Origin: Bacteroidota bacterium
GTDB lineage: Bacteria > Bacteroidota > Bacteroidia > Flavobacteriales > Flavobacteriaceae
Assembly: GCA_022562895.1 (NCBI GenBank)
Contig: JADFOK010000021.1
Location: 1-43,050 of the forward strand
DNA: 43,050 bases
Reading direction: 5' to 3'
Notes under the pieces: generated by a model
The model's database searches: none
What the model saw: the letters and a program-made list of their open reading frames with translations, nothing else
What the model was told of the DNA's origin: nothing
Program-made: the position numbers and the translations under genes
Shown here: one piece after another, positions 19,301 to 29,122 of the stretch
How positions within the stretch are numbered: position 1 is the stretch's first letter
How the letters are laid out: each line of letters begins with the position of its first letter

Positions 19301-19735
19301 TTATTTCATCCAACTATTTTCGCCAGATTTTTTACTATACATATATAGGAAAACAGCTATTATTATAATCATTATTGGCATTACGATACCATGCATTTTG
19401 CCAAAAACTTCGGATTGATTCGTTGCAAAAAAAGAATAACCCATATTTATCAAGACTGCTATAAGAGATATCAAGAAAACCGGTGTAGCCAATTTTTTTC
19501 TCATTAAAAGAAGAAAACTACCTAATAATCCTGCAAATACTGCAACTGCAAAAAGACCGGTTGACCATGCAGGTGTGTTTGCTAATAGTTCTTGTTGTTC
19601 AGGGGTCATTGAAGCCTTCATATCATCAGTCATATAAACTTGTCCTAAATAGGACATAACTCTCATGATATTCCAAATAAGAGCAATTACCGCTATAATC
19701 CAATAGCTAACGGTCGGTTTGTTTGTCGATGTCAT
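19301..19735 (-). CDS. Small four-helix membrane protein, unknown function
   Basis: A 144-residue protein with four hydrophobic segments (about 9-27, 56-76, 83-102 and 113-132). Homologues in Flavobacteria are often loosely labelled 'sugar transporter', but nothing here supports transport. It is monocistronic with its own terminator. Confidence 0.8.
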   Translation of the reverse strand: MTSTNKPTVSYWIIAVIALIWNIMRVMSYLGQVYMTDDMKASMTPEQQELLANTPAWSTGLFAVAVFAGLLGSFLLLMRKKLATPVFLISLIAVLINMGYSFFATNQSEVFGKMHGIVMPIMIIIIAVFLYMYSKKSGENSWMK

Positions 19736-19885
19736 TTTTAATTAATTTACGTTAATAAAAGAGTATTTTTTTGAACATTCAAGATAAGAGAATTGTAAAT
19801 GAAATACAAATTTTTGACTAGTTGAGGCTTATGAAGATCTTCTATTTTTATAGTATATTTAAAAATTGAAAAATTAATATTTACT

Positions 19886-20566
19886 ATGAGTACTATACCT
19901 AAATCTGTTTTTACATTTCTAAAAGCATTAAAGAAAAACAATAACCGGGACTGGATGCAAGCCCATAAAAAAGAATACTTGGCAAACGAGAAAACCCTTA
20001 AGCAGTTTTATGCCACTGTAGAGAATAATCTAAATAAAACAGATGAAATCTCTAAGATTAAGGTCTTTCGAATAAACAGAGATTTAAGGTTTAGCAAAGA
20101 TAAAACGCCTTATAATGTTCATCGAAGTGTTAGTTTTAGTAGAGCAGGAGCACATCGTCGCGGCGGATATTATTTGCGCTTAGAACCCGGTAATTCTCTG
20201 ATGGCGGGAGGTTTTTTTTCACCCGAACCTTCAGATCTATTGCGTATCCGTAAAGAATTTGAAATGGATTCCACAAAAATCAGAGATATTTTAAAAAAAC
20301 CAAAATTTATCACAGCATTTGGTAACTTTAATCAAGCATACACTGTTAAAACTGCTCCTAAAGGGTTTAATAAAGAAGATCCCAATATCGATTTAATTAG
20401 ACTAAAAAGTTTTTTTGTAGTACATAATTATTCTGATACGGAAGTGTTTTCAGAAAACTTTAATACAATATTAGTAAATCATTATCTGCTGTTGCGCTCA
20501 TATTTTGATTATATGAGTGAAGTTCTGACTACAGATTTGAATGGTGTATCCTTACTTAAAGATTAA
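19886..20566 (+). CDS. DUF2461 / TIGR02453 family protein
   Basis: A 226-residue member of the DUF2461 family. It is recognised from 'FLKALKKNNNRDWMQAHKKEY' (N-terminus), 'KVFRINRDLRFSKDKTPY' and 'GGYYLRLEPGNSLMAGGFFSPEP'. The family is widespread and of unknown biochemical role. Conserved R/D and K residues suggest an enzyme or nucleic-acid role, which is speculation. It ends at a bidirectional terminator shared with the convergent BNR gene. Confidence 0.92.
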   Translation: MSTIPKSVFTFLKALKKNNNRDWMQAHKKEYLANEKTLKQFYATVENNLNKTDEISKIKVFRINRDLRFSKDKTPYNVHRSVSFSRAGAHRRGGYYLRLEPGNSLMAGGFFSPEPSDLLRIRKEFEMDSTKIRDILKKPKFITAFGNFNQAYTVKTAPKGFNKEDPNIDLIRLKSFFVVHNYSDTEVFSENFNTILVNHYLLLRSYFDYMSEVLTTDLNGVSLLKD

Positions 20567-20732
20567 TGCTTGTACTCCTAATCTAATAGCTGTACGTTAT
20601 TTTTACCGAAGGTGTTTCAGGATGTTTAGCAATGAAAGATCACTGCAGTCCATATTTTTCTTGTTTTACTAAAATTATTGATTTAAAGAGAAATTTTATT
20701 AGGATAGTGTAGTTTTCAAAAGTAATAATTAA

Positions 20733-20769
20733 AAAACCCCCATTACATATATTATTTGATGGGGGTTTT
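20733..20769. terminator. Bidirectional terminator between DUF2461 and BNR genes
   Basis: AAAACCCCCAT (20733-20743) and ATGGGGGTTTT (20759-20769) are perfect 11-bp complements around a 15-base loop. A-rich and T-rich flanks on the two sides suit termination in both directions. Confidence 0.88.
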
Positions 20770-20785
20770 ATTTGAAAGATGATTA

Positions 20786-23700
20786 TTATTTCTTTTTCAA
20801 AAAATCTTCTTTACTTTTAATATTCGGAAGTTCAATTTCATTTTTTACAAGGAAGGAAATTAACTTTTTAACTTCCTTGTCCTTAATGGTATTATATCTT
20901 TTTTTAGCATTTTCAAAGTTTTCTGAAACTAATTCGAAGTTTTGTTTTTGTGCACCCGAAACACGATCATAACTCGTTGCAACACTGCTGTATAAATTTC
21001 CCATTTTTTCACGTAACTCAGGTTCTGCCGAAGCAACATAATTATCTCCTGTTGTAATTACTAAGTCCTCAAGCAATGAATTTAAAGCTTTAAAAGCTTT
21101 TTGAGCTGTCTTTTTCCCTTTGGGATGATTATCAATAACTTCTTGTGCTTTTGAAATTGTGCCCTTTATATCATATACAATATATGCCAAATCTTCAACC
21201 ATATTAAACAATATCATGGTCAATTCTTCCTGTTTTTTTCTTTCAGAAAGAGTGGTAATAGATTTGTCGTCATATATTAGTTCTATTATGTGCTCATAAG
21301 TTTTTTTACCTTTTGTAAGCACGATTTTGTATTTACCTGCAGGGACACGGGGTGATGTAAAACCACTAAATGAAAGCGTTTTTCCTTCTGCCATTTTAGG
21401 TGTTTTCATGTTAAAACCCCAAAATACTATATTTATTCCTTTAGATTTTCCGGGGGTCAGGGTAGTGATTTCATTTCCTTCCATATCCTGAACTACCATC
21501 TTCATCTTACCAAAAGTGTGTCTCTTTTTAAGATAATAAACGATGCGTGCCGAGGTATTTTTATTTCTACCTACAAACTGGGTTTCTGTCCCAAATCTTC
21601 CTGAAAAACCACTATCCTCTAACATAATAAATGGTTTGGTTTCAAAAAAGTGTAAACTTTTTTCCAACACTTCTTGATTTAATTCCCTCAAAGGACTTAT
21701 ATCATCAATAATAATAGCTCCTCTTCCGTGAGTACCCATTACCAGATCATTAGTAGTTTTCTGAAGGTCAATAAAATGAACTGCAGTTGCAGGCATATTA
21801 TTTTCAAATTTAGACCAATTATTTCCACCATCAATGGTTATATACAGTCCAATTTCGGTACCCAGAAATAACAGATTTTCATTTACATAATCCTCCTGGA
21901 TATTTCTAACAAAACTTTTAACATCTTCAGAAATTATATTCTTCCATGTTTGTCCGAAATCACTTGTCTTCAAAGTATAGGGTTTCATATCTCCGCTGGT
22001 ATGTCCTTCAAAAACCGCGTAAGCAATTCCTTTTCCATGAACACTTGCTTCAATGTGATAAACCCATGTATTTGCAGGAATGCCTACAAGGTTATCAGTA
22101 ACATTTATCCAGGTTTTACCTCCGTCTCGAGTTATTTGTACATTACCATCATCGGTACCTACCCAAATTATATTTTCATCCAGAGGTGATTCAGCAATAG
22201 TAAAAATAGTAGTATGCTTTTCTGCGCCACTGTTATCAACCGAAAGCCCACCAGATTTTGTTTGATCTTGTTTTGAGGGGTCATTTGTTGTTAAATCGGG
22301 TGAAATAATAGTCCATGAATCCCCCATGTCGTCTGATTTATGCAAAAACTGACTGCCCATATAAAATCGATCTGGGTGATGTGCACTTACTGCCATAGGA
22401 GCGTTCCAGTTAAAACGCAAATCGGGGTCACCTTTGCGTTTAAGGGGTTGTACCGTTTTTGTTCGGTTTCTATCCACATTATAACGCCATACATTTGCAG
22501 CCCCTTGCATTTCTGAATAAATAATATTCTTTGTAGGATGTTTTAAAACTCTAAATCCATCACCATATCCTACACTGTTCCAATCACGCGCATTTACACC
22601 TCCGGGAGAGGAGGAGGGCCCGTACCAGGAACCATTATCCTGAAGGCCACCGTACACATTGTAAGGTGTTTCATTGTCTACGCTAATATGATAGAATTGT
22701 GAAAGAGGAAGATTTTCAACAATTTCGAAAGTTGTTCCTCCATTCCACGATCGATATACACCCCCATCGGTTCCTGAGTAAATTATATCTGAATTGTTAA
22801 TATCAAATATTATGTCGTGTATATCAGGGTGCATATTACCAAGAGGTTTAAAGGTCTTACCACCATCTCTGCTTATAGAACCATTTAGCCCCCCTTTAAT
22901 TACGACATCCGGATCCCGGGGATCTATTGTAATTCTCGAAAAGTAAAAAGGCCTGACGGTTAATCCAAAATCGTTGTTAAGGTGTTCCCAGCTTTGTCCT
23001 GCATTGATAGATTTCCAAAGACCGTTGGTACTCTTTTCTCCCGTTTCCAATACCGCGTAAAGAATATTATTATCACTTGGGGCAACAGCAACTGCAATTC
23101 TTCCTAATTTCCCAGCTGGGAAACCATTATGAATTTTATTCCAAGTCTTTCCGCTATCGGTAGATTTATATAAGGCACTATTTTCGCCACCCGAATTAAA
23201 ACTCCAGGCGGTTCTTCGATGCTCCCACATAGAAGCATAAAGAATATTTGGATTTTTTGGATCCATGATCACATCGGTTGCCCCGGTAGACTTATTTATG
23301 TAAAGAATTTTATCCCAGGTTTTACCACCATCTGTAGTTTTATATACACCGCGATCTTCGCTATCTCCCCAAAGGGCACCTAATATACCGATATATACTT
23401 CATCTGTATTAGAGGGATTGATAGCAATAGATGCGATTCGTTCTGAGTTTTCAAAACCTATTTTTTTCCAGTTACTACCTCCGTCTGTAGATTTAAATAA
23501 CCCGTATCCAATCGAAACAGAATTACGAGTCCAGATTTCTCCGGTACCTACCCATATAACTTTATCGGGATTTTTAGGGTCTAATTTAACTACACCGATA
23601 GATTGTGGATAGTCCTCAAAAATAGGATAGAAAGTAGCCCCTCCATCACTGGATTTCCAAACGCCTCCTCCGGCTGAACCTAAAAATAATATTTGAGAAT

Positions 23701-23869
23701 TAGTGGGATGACTTTCCAAATCGATAATTCGGCCGCTCATTAATGCAGGACCAATATGTCTAGCCTTCATTCCCCCAAAAAGTTCTTTGCCTTTAAGTGA
23801 AATATCTTGACCCAGTATTGCCAAAGGAAATATGGCAACACAAATAATTGTGGTGATTAATCTTTTCAT
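20786..23869 (-). CDS. Secreted sortilin-like (VPS10) BNR-repeat beta-propeller protein
   Basis: A 1027-residue protein with a signal peptide (MKRLITTIICVAIFPLAILGQ), then about eleven Asp-box/BNR repeats between residues 70 and 690. Examples are SSDGGATF, STDGGSNW, TTDGGKTW, STDSGKTW, SRDGGKTF, SWNGGTTF, TRDGGKTW, TSDFGQTW and TIDGGNNW. This is the layout of the large sortilin-like 'glycosyl hydrolase' proteins of Bacteroidota, built from two consecutive propellers. The last ~280 residues are largely helical. No type IX sorting domain is visible at the C-terminus (...SKEDFLKKK), so it is probably periplasmic. Enzymatic activity is unproven. Confidence 0.9.
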   Translation of the reverse strand: MKRLITTIICVAIFPLAILGQDISLKGKELFGGMKARHIGPALMSGRIIDLESHPTNSQILFLGSAGGGVWKSSDGGATFYPIFEDYPQSIGVVKLDPKNPDKVIWVGTGEIWTRNSVSIGYGLFKSTDGGSNWKKIGFENSERIASIAINPSNTDEVYIGILGALWGDSEDRGVYKTTDGGKTWDKILYINKSTGATDVIMDPKNPNILYASMWEHRRTAWSFNSGGENSALYKSTDSGKTWNKIHNGFPAGKLGRIAVAVAPSDNNILYAVLETGEKSTNGLWKSINAGQSWEHLNNDFGLTVRPFYFSRITIDPRDPDVVIKGGLNGSISRDGGKTFKPLGNMHPDIHDIIFDINNSDIIYSGTDGGVYRSWNGGTTFEIVENLPLSQFYHISVDNETPYNVYGGLQDNGSWYGPSSSPGGVNARDWNSVGYGDGFRVLKHPTKNIIYSEMQGAANVWRYNVDRNRTKTVQPLKRKGDPDLRFNWNAPMAVSAHHPDRFYMGSQFLHKSDDMGDSWTIISPDLTTNDPSKQDQTKSGGLSVDNSGAEKHTTIFTIAESPLDENIIWVGTDDGNVQITRDGGKTWINVTDNLVGIPANTWVYHIEASVHGKGIAYAVFEGHTSGDMKPYTLKTSDFGQTWKNIISEDVKSFVRNIQEDYVNENLLFLGTEIGLYITIDGGNNWSKFENNMPATAVHFIDLQKTTNDLVMGTHGRGAIIIDDISPLRELNQEVLEKSLHFFETKPFIMLEDSGFSGRFGTETQFVGRNKNTSARIVYYLKKRHTFGKMKMVVQDMEGNEITTLTPGKSKGINIVFWGFNMKTPKMAEGKTLSFSGFTSPRVPAGKYKIVLTKGKKTYEHIIELIYDDKSITTLSERKKQEELTMILFNMVEDLAYIVYDIKGTISKAQEVIDNHPKGKKTAQKAFKALNSLLEDLVITTGDNYVASAEPELREKMGNLYSSVATSYDRVSGAQKQNFELVSENFENAKKRYNTIKDKEVKKLISFLVKNEIELPNIKSKEDFLKKK

Positions 23870-23886
23870 TTTTCGGGTTTTTTATT

Positions 23887-23909
23887 AAAAAAATCCCCTA
23901 ATAAGGGGA
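23887..23909 (-). terminator. Terminator after the LolA-like gene
   Basis: TCCCCT (23894-23899) pairs with AGGGGA (23904-23909). On the minus strand it is followed by seven Ts. It lies 16 bases past the stop at 23926. Confidence 0.75.
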
Positions 23910-23925
23910 ATTAAAAGTAAATATG

Positions 23926-24705
23926 TTATTTTTTTTCTTCATCTGAGTCTGCTTTAATTTCAGGGAAAGCAAACATTTTGTCATCTATTTCAGGGTTCAA
24001 AGTAATCTCATTAATAGTAATCTCTGAACCACCCGGTTGATCTTTTACACCTTGGTTTATTGAAAATGGAAAATATAATCCATCCACCTCTTCATAATCA
24101 CTAAACGTGACTTGAATAATCATACCTTTATTTTGACCAGACTTTAATTCTTCCTCCATCACAATAGGCACAAAATTTTCGGTGTCAAAAAAGTAATAAG
24201 AAACATCTTCCACTTCCTGACCATCAACAGTTATTGGTTCTTTAACTAATTTTATTTTATAGGTTTCAGTTCCTTCTATGGTTTCATTGCCTATGAGTTC
24301 TACCGTATATCCCTTTTCCTTATAATTTAAAAAGGGATCTGGAAAATCATTCATATTATTTTTATAATTTGAAGTAGCTTCAGCATCACTCTTTTCGGCC
24401 TCCATAGTTATTTGATTAGTTTTCCAAAGTGTTTCTCCATCGAAAACTTCCTGATAAAACGATTGTCCTTGAACATCGGCTTTAGTCATATTTTTTCCAT
24501 CGGCAGTTTGTATCATAACTATGGGTAACTGCATATTTCCAAAATTTATTATTCCAGTGTACTTAATTGCAGATAAGTTTTTCCAGTTTTCTATACCTCC
24601 GGTATTTTCAAAATAATTTGAAATAATTTCATCTGCAGTCTGTGCCGAAAGTGGTACAAAAGAGAGGAGTAAAAATGCAATGAATAGTATTTTTATGGTT
24701 TTCAT
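23926..24705 (-). CDS. Periplasmic LolA-like / outer-membrane lipoprotein-sorting-type protein
   Basis: A 259-residue exported protein with a signal peptide (MKTIKILFIAFLLLSFVPLSAQ), then 'TADEIISNYFENTGGIENWKNL' as found at the start of this flavobacterial family. The beta-rich remainder ('YKIKLVKEP', 'FPFSINQ') fits a LolA/LolB-type half-barrel that binds lipid or lipoprotein. It is not the canonical LolA. It lies upstream of the BNR gene, but a terminator separates them. Confidence 0.75.
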   Translation of the reverse strand: MKTIKILFIAFLLLSFVPLSAQTADEIISNYFENTGGIENWKNLSAIKYTGIINFGNMQLPIVMIQTADGKNMTKADVQGQSFYQEVFDGETLWKTNQITMEAEKSDAEATSNYKNNMNDFPDPFLNYKEKGYTVELIGNETIEGTETYKIKLVKEPITVDGQEVEDVSYYFFDTENFVPIVMEEELKSGQNKGMIIQVTFSDYEEVDGLYFPFSINQGVKDQPGGSEITINEITLNPEIDDKMFAFPEIKADSDEEKK

Positions 24706-24786
24706 AATGTGTCATTAAAGGTTTACGTAATTTTATGACGCTTGTATATATTAATTGTTACAGATATCGCAAAGTATTTTTAATAA

Positions 24787-26049
24787 CTATCCTTTTGTAA
24801 TGAAATCCTGACCTGAAGGTAATTCAAAAACTTCAAGACCAAGATAGGGTACAGCAGCTAGCAAATGATCTAGAATATCGGCTTGAATATGCTCGTAATT
24901 CTCCCATTTTTTATCGTAACTAAAACAAAATATCTCGACAGGAATTCCTCTATCTGTAGGCTCTAAATAACGGACCATTAAAAACATATCTTTATTGATA
25001 GCAGGATTTTTGTGCAATAGAGCATCGGCATATTTTCTAAATACGCCTAGATTGGTTAAGTTTCTTCCATTAATTAGCAGTGATTTGTCTATCTCGTTCT
25101 TTTCATTATAGTTTATAATATCCTTTTGCCGATGTTCCAAATATGGTTTTATAAGTTCTATTTTTTTAAGATCTGCAATATTTTCTTCAGTTAAAAACTT
25201 TATAGAACTCTGCTTAATATATATGGAACGCTTTATTCTTCGCCCGTCAGATTCGTGCATACCGCGCCAGTTTTGGAAAGATTCCGCAATTAAGCTGTAT
25301 GTTGGAATGGTGGTAAAAGTATTATCAAAATTTTGAACGAGTACAGTAGCAAGGTTGATTTCAATTACATAACCATCGGCACCGTATTTACTAAATGTAA
25401 TCCAGTCTCCAATACGTATAATATCATTAACAGAAATCTGAACGCTAGCTACAAAGCCAAGAATGGTGTCTTTAAAAATGAGTAATATAACCGCTGAAAC
25501 AGCTCCTAATGAAACAAAACTGATAGCAGAATATCCTGTTAACAGACTTATTGTAAAGAATATTCCTATTCCCCATGTAAAAAGCATCAGAACTTGCAAG
25601 TAGCTGTCAAGTGGTTTATCTTTATATTTTTCTTTTCTACTTAAATATCTTTTAGTAGTTCTTAAGATACTTCTTATAACAAGAATGCCCAGTATGATCA
25701 GGTAAATACTGATTATAATTAAAATAATTTTCGAAATAAAAGGGAATTCCCTAAATAGAATCGGGACGAGTTTCCAGGAAATGTATAATGGAATACTATG
25801 CGCAATGTATTTTGGGAAATTGCTGAGTACCAGATAATCATCAAAAGTAGTTTTGGCTTTATTACTTAATGACTTGAATATTTTAATGATAATGCGTCTT
25901 AAAATATAATCCAATAAAAAAATTGATAAAGTGGCTACGAGCCCGGTAATAATAATATTGAGGATAATCGCCAAATCAGGATTCATTCCTTTGCTCAAGA
26001 AATATTCCTGAAACCAAAAGCTCCAATATTCTACGGTTTCCCTTATCAT
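24787..26049 (-). CDS. MscS-family mechanosensitive ion channel
   Basis: A 420-residue protein with about five N-terminal membrane helices (about 28-50, 75-95, 101-125, 148-168 and 175-200), of which the last is the pore-lining TM3-like helix. The MscS beta-domain follows ('SVNDIIRIGDWITFSKYGADGYVIEINLATVLVQNFDNTFTTIPT'), then a C-terminal alpha/beta domain. Such channels release solutes on hypo-osmotic shock. It belongs to the longer YbdG/MscM-like branch by size. It overlaps the DUF3817 gene by 4 bases (ATGA). Confidence 0.92.
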   Translation of the reverse strand: MIRETVEYWSFWFQEYFLSKGMNPDLAIILNIIITGLVATLSIFLLDYILRRIIIKIFKSLSNKAKTTFDDYLVLSNFPKYIAHSIPLYISWKLVPILFREFPFISKIILIIISIYLIILGILVIRSILRTTKRYLSRKEKYKDKPLDSYLQVLMLFTWGIGIFFTISLLTGYSAISFVSLGAVSAVILLIFKDTILGFVASVQISVNDIIRIGDWITFSKYGADGYVIEINLATVLVQNFDNTFTTIPTYSLIAESFQNWRGMHESDGRRIKRSIYIKQSSIKFLTEENIADLKKIELIKPYLEHRQKDIINYNEKNEIDKSLLINGRNLTNLGVFRKYADALLHKNPAINKDMFLMVRYLEPTDRGIPVEIFCFSYDKKWENYEHIQADILDHLLAAVPYLGLEVFELPSGQDFITKG

Positions 26050-26327
26050 CGCAAATACTTACGTTCTACAAAAAAAGGGCCAAAAGGAATTACAGAACAG
26101 GAGATAACGATCACTAATGTTTGAAAGTTCCAGTTTAATTTTTGGTGCATTATAAAAGCACCCAAAATATAAATGACAAATAATACTCCATGGGCCATTC
26201 CTACTATTTGCACCATTTGGGGCATTCCCCAAATGTATTTTAGAGGCATAGCAATGGCAAGTAATGTAAGAAATGATATAGCTTCTAAAATACCAATTCT
26301 GCGAAATGTTTTTATTGAAATTTTCAC
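26046..26327 (-). CDS. DUF3817 family small membrane protein
   Basis: A 93-residue protein with three hydrophobic segments. 'GILEAISFLTLLAIAMPLKY' and 'MVQIVGMAHGVLFVIYI' are hallmarks of DUF3817 (YdzA/integral membrane family). It is translationally coupled to the downstream mscS gene by ATGA. Role unknown. Confidence 0.9.
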   Translation of the reverse strand: MKISIKTFRRIGILEAISFLTLLAIAMPLKYIWGMPQMVQIVGMAHGVLFVIYILGAFIMHQKLNWNFQTLVIVISCSVIPFGPFFVERKYLR

Positions 26328-26344
26328 CTATTAAATTTTAGCTG

Positions 26345-26352
26345 CAAAGATA
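26345..26352 (-). promoter_or_regulatory. Candidate -7 box for the DUF3817-mscS operon
   Basis: On the minus strand it reads TATCTTTG, an exact TAnnTTTG match, 17 bases upstream of the DUF3817 ATG. Confidence 0.45.
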
Positions 26353-26399
26353 CATCAAGCAATATTAATTAGAATAGAATTATATAGATTTCATGGTAA

Positions 26400-27038
26400 T
26401 TAATCATTGCAGGGCAATGCTTGATTTAATAACGAATAGCTTTTATTTTTGCGAAAACTAAAATGCCACCATTCTGAACTGATAGGCTGAAAACCAAATT
26501 TTAGCATACCTTCAAACAGAAGATTTCTATTCTCAAGAATTTTTTCTGTCTCCAAGGCAGAAAAGTTAGAGAAAGTATAATTATCGATATGAGCTTCCAA
26601 CCCAAAATAATCGTAATCCGTCCCCATTTCTACATAACGACCCTCTAATGTTTCCAGAGTAATATCTACAGCAGCTCCTTTGTTATGAATAGATCCACCC
26701 TCATACGGATTTGCCACGTAGGTTGCTTCAGGTACTTTATCCCACATTTTTTTCTGAATATCGAGTGGGCGATAACAGTCAAATATTTTAATGCGGTATC
26801 CCCTTTCAAAGAAAAATTGATTTGCTTCCAGAAATGCTTGTGCTACTTTTGGCCGTAGCAGACATTTAGCACAATCATATAGTACTTCACCTATAAAATT
26901 GTGAGGAGTTGCATATCGTATATCATAAGTGAACTCGGAGGATAATGTCGAAATATCTATAAGAGAAACCTGTGTGTTCCCTTCAAATGAGAAACTAAAT
27001 GAAAGAATTATAATAGGAATTAATAATTGAAAGTTCAT
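26400..27038 (-). CDS. D-alanyl-D-alanine dipeptidase (VanX/DdpX, peptidase M15D)
   Basis: A 212-residue exported zinc dipeptidase. It has an N-terminal signal sequence (about 1-22). Zinc ligands are H118 and D125 in SIHNKGAAVD and H192 in EWWHFSF; the catalytic base is E189 and the stabilising Arg is R90 in CYRP. The family cleaves D-Ala-D-Ala. Without vanH/vanA neighbours the likely role is recycling of wall dipeptides, as for DdpX, rather than glycopeptide resistance. Confidence 0.93.
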   Translation of the reverse strand: MNFQLLIPIIILSFSFSFEGNTQVSLIDISTLSSEFTYDIRYATPHNFIGEVLYDCAKCLLRPKVAQAFLEANQFFFERGYRIKIFDCYRPLDIQKKMWDKVPEATYVANPYEGGSIHNKGAAVDITLETLEGRYVEMGTDYDYFGLEAHIDNYTFSNFSALETEKILENRNLLFEGMLKFGFQPISSEWWHFSFRKNKSYSLLNQALPCND

Positions 27039-27185
27039 TTTTAATTAAATATACTGATAAAACCAGATCTAATTCAAGCTGTGATTGAAGTTTAATAAAT
27101 ATTATTTGTTAAACTTCTGTTTATATTTGATTACATATTAAGTTTCTTTTAATAAAGCTTTAAGTATTTTACCTATGAAAAGTTG

Positions 27186-27193
27186 TATTTTTG
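27186..27193 (+). promoter_or_regulatory. Candidate -7 box for the 219-aa secreted protein
   Basis: TATTTTTG matches TAnnTTTG and lies 41 bases upstream of the ATG at 27235. Confidence 0.4.
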
Positions 27194-27234
27194 GTGCAAT
27201 TATTGCTGTTATTTTCAGTAAATACATTTAAAAA

Positions 27235-27894
27235 ATGAAAGTGTTACTAGGTTTATGTTTTTTTATAATGGGAAGTACTCAACTCATTGCACAAATAGAG
27301 AACCCGGACACTACGGTGCGTTTTGAAACTGTAGATGATAAATTTGAGACACCTGAGGGTCTAGAGCTTCCTGCCTTAAAAACTCCAAGATTAAGTAATT
27401 CAAAAGATAAAGATCCATATTCCAATAATAAATATGCTAATTTAGGATTAGAACAAGCAAAAGAATTGGATATTAATAAAGAGGATGGTTTTATCGATGT
27501 TAGAACAAATACAGCTCCAAAGTACTTCACCAAGGATAAAGCTTTAAAAGGTGAATATGGTGAAGATCAATATTTAGGAGATATTAAAACCAATTCGAAT
27601 TTTGTCAATGTATTATATAGAGATCATGAATTTGTAGATGGCGACCGTATCAGAGTATTTGTAAACGGTGATATTGTACAATCAAATATTACACTTCATG
27701 GAGGGTTTAATGGATTTACATTAAAATTGGATATTGGTTTTAATCGTATAGAATTTCAGGCTTTAAATCAGGGTTCTTCAGGACCTAACACAGCCGAATT
27801 GCACATTTATGACGACAATGAGGTGTTGATTTCTGCTAATAGATGGAATCTTCTCACAGGTAGAAAGGCTACTATTATTATTGTAAAGGAATAA
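27235..27894 (+). CDS. Secreted protein of unknown function
   Basis: A 219-residue protein with a signal peptide cleaved near residue 20 (MKVLLGLCFFIMGSTQLIAQ). A low-complexity charged region follows (about 21-110), then a beta-rich C-terminal domain (about 120-219) with 'YRDHEFVDGDRIRVFVNGDI' and 'GFNRIEFQALNQGSSGPNTA'. I recognise the type as a conserved flavobacterial secreted protein but know no function. It has no type IX sorting domain. Confidence 0.8.
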   Translation: MKVLLGLCFFIMGSTQLIAQIENPDTTVRFETVDDKFETPEGLELPALKTPRLSNSKDKDPYSNNKYANLGLEQAKELDINKEDGFIDVRTNTAPKYFTKDKALKGEYGEDQYLGDIKTNSNFVNVLYRDHEFVDGDRIRVFVNGDIVQSNITLHGGFNGFTLKLDIGFNRIEFQALNQGSSGPNTAELHIYDDNEVLISANRWNLLTGRKATIIIVKE

Positions 27895-27999
27895 CCTTTA
27901 GTTCTCAATTTTTTTAAATCGGATAGTACCCAATAATACAATTCCCTTATTCATATAAGAAAACAAATAGCTATGCATACCTTTGCTTTTTTAAGAAGT

Positions 28000-29118
28000 A
28001 TGCACACATTTATAGAATTAGGAGTACAAAGTGATTATATTAAAGCGATAAAAGAGCTAGGTATTAATACTCCCACCGAAATTCAGAAAAAAACTATTCC
28101 TGTATTACTACATTCAAAAACCGATTTTATAGGTTTAGCACAGACTGGAACAGGTAAAACTGCAGCATATGGACTTCCTATTTTGAATAGCATAGATGCC
28201 TCTTTACCAGTAATTCAGGCATTAATTTTATCGCCAACCAGAGAGTTGGCTCAGCAAATAAAAAAACAGTTGTTTAAGTTCACAAAATATGTAAGTGACA
28301 AAATATTTGTGGAAGCCGTTTATGGGGGAGAAAAAATTGAAATACAAATAAAACGTTTGCAACGACCCACACATATTATTGTAGCAACACCAGGTAGATT
28401 GATAGATTTAATTGAAAAGGGATCGATCAACCTAAGAAGTATTTCTACTTTAGTGCTGGACGAAGCTGATGAAATGCTTAGTATGGGGTTCAAACAAGAA
28501 TTAAATACGATACTAAAATATACTAGTGGAAAACGAAATACCTGGCTATTTTCGGCTACAATGCCAGTAGAAATTCGTCAAATTATCTCAAAATATATGT
28601 CTAATGATGCTTCTCGTGTTGAAGTAAATAAAAATGCTCTGGTGAATGCTAATATCAGGCATGAATTCGTTTTGACAAGCATAAAAGAAAAAAGTGAAGT
28701 ATTAATGCGTTTTATTAAAAAAAGAAAAGAAGAAAGGGGAATTATTTTTTGCCGCACAAAGCTTGGAACTCAAAGTTTAACAAAAGAGTTGAAAAAGGAA
28801 GGTTTTTCGGTTGGAGCATTAGAGGGAGACATGCAACAAAGAGAACGTGATAAAGTAATGAGAGCTTTTAGAAAGGGAACGATACAAATACTGATATCTA
28901 CAGATGTGTCGGCACGAGGAATCGATGTACATAATTTAGCATTTGTTATTCATCATCAAATTCCTGAGACTTTGGAGTATTACACGCATAGAAGCGGTAG
29001 AACTGCTCGCGCCGGAAAAACTGGAATATCTATAGCACTGATAATTCCAAGTGAATTACAAAGAGTTTATGAAATTCAAAATGCCTTAGGCATTCATTTT
29101 AACGAAACCTATATTTAA
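28000..29118 (+). CDS. DEAD-box ATP-dependent RNA helicase
   Basis: RhlE/DeaD-type helicase core of 372 residues. It has the Q motif (GINTPTEIQKKTIP), motif I AQTGTGKT, Ia PTRELAQQ, II DEAD, III SAT, and VI HRSGRTARAGKTG. It lacks the long C-terminal RNA-binding tail of DeaD. An upstream in-frame ATG at 27973 would add nine residues. I prefer 28000, because 'MHTFIELGV' matches the usual N-terminus (MxxFxELGL) and an AAGAAG lies just before it. Likely in ribosome assembly or cold adaptation; expressed with the DUF1456 gene 4 bases later. Confidence 0.95.
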   Translation: MHTFIELGVQSDYIKAIKELGINTPTEIQKKTIPVLLHSKTDFIGLAQTGTGKTAAYGLPILNSIDASLPVIQALILSPTRELAQQIKKQLFKFTKYVSDKIFVEAVYGGEKIEIQIKRLQRPTHIIVATPGRLIDLIEKGSINLRSISTLVLDEADEMLSMGFKQELNTILKYTSGKRNTWLFSATMPVEIRQIISKYMSNDASRVEVNKNALVNANIRHEFVLTSIKEKSEVLMRFIKKRKEERGIIFCRTKLGTQSLTKELKKEGFSVGALEGDMQQRERDKVMRAFRKGTIQILISTDVSARGIDVHNLAFVIHHQIPETLEYYTHRSGRTARAGKTGISIALIIPSELQRVYEIQNALGIHFNETYI

Positions 29119-29122
29119 TACG

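Noticed and set aside
20564..20710. Possible decayed gene coupled to DUF2461 (TAATG, then VIFTEGVSGCLAMKDH in the same frame)
   Set aside because: Two stops follow within eight codons and the remaining frame resembles nothing I know; too weak to call.
26400..27038. Vancomycin resistance gene vanX
   Set aside because: The VanX-like dipeptidase lacks vanH/vanA neighbours and has a signal peptide; wall-peptide recycling is more likely.
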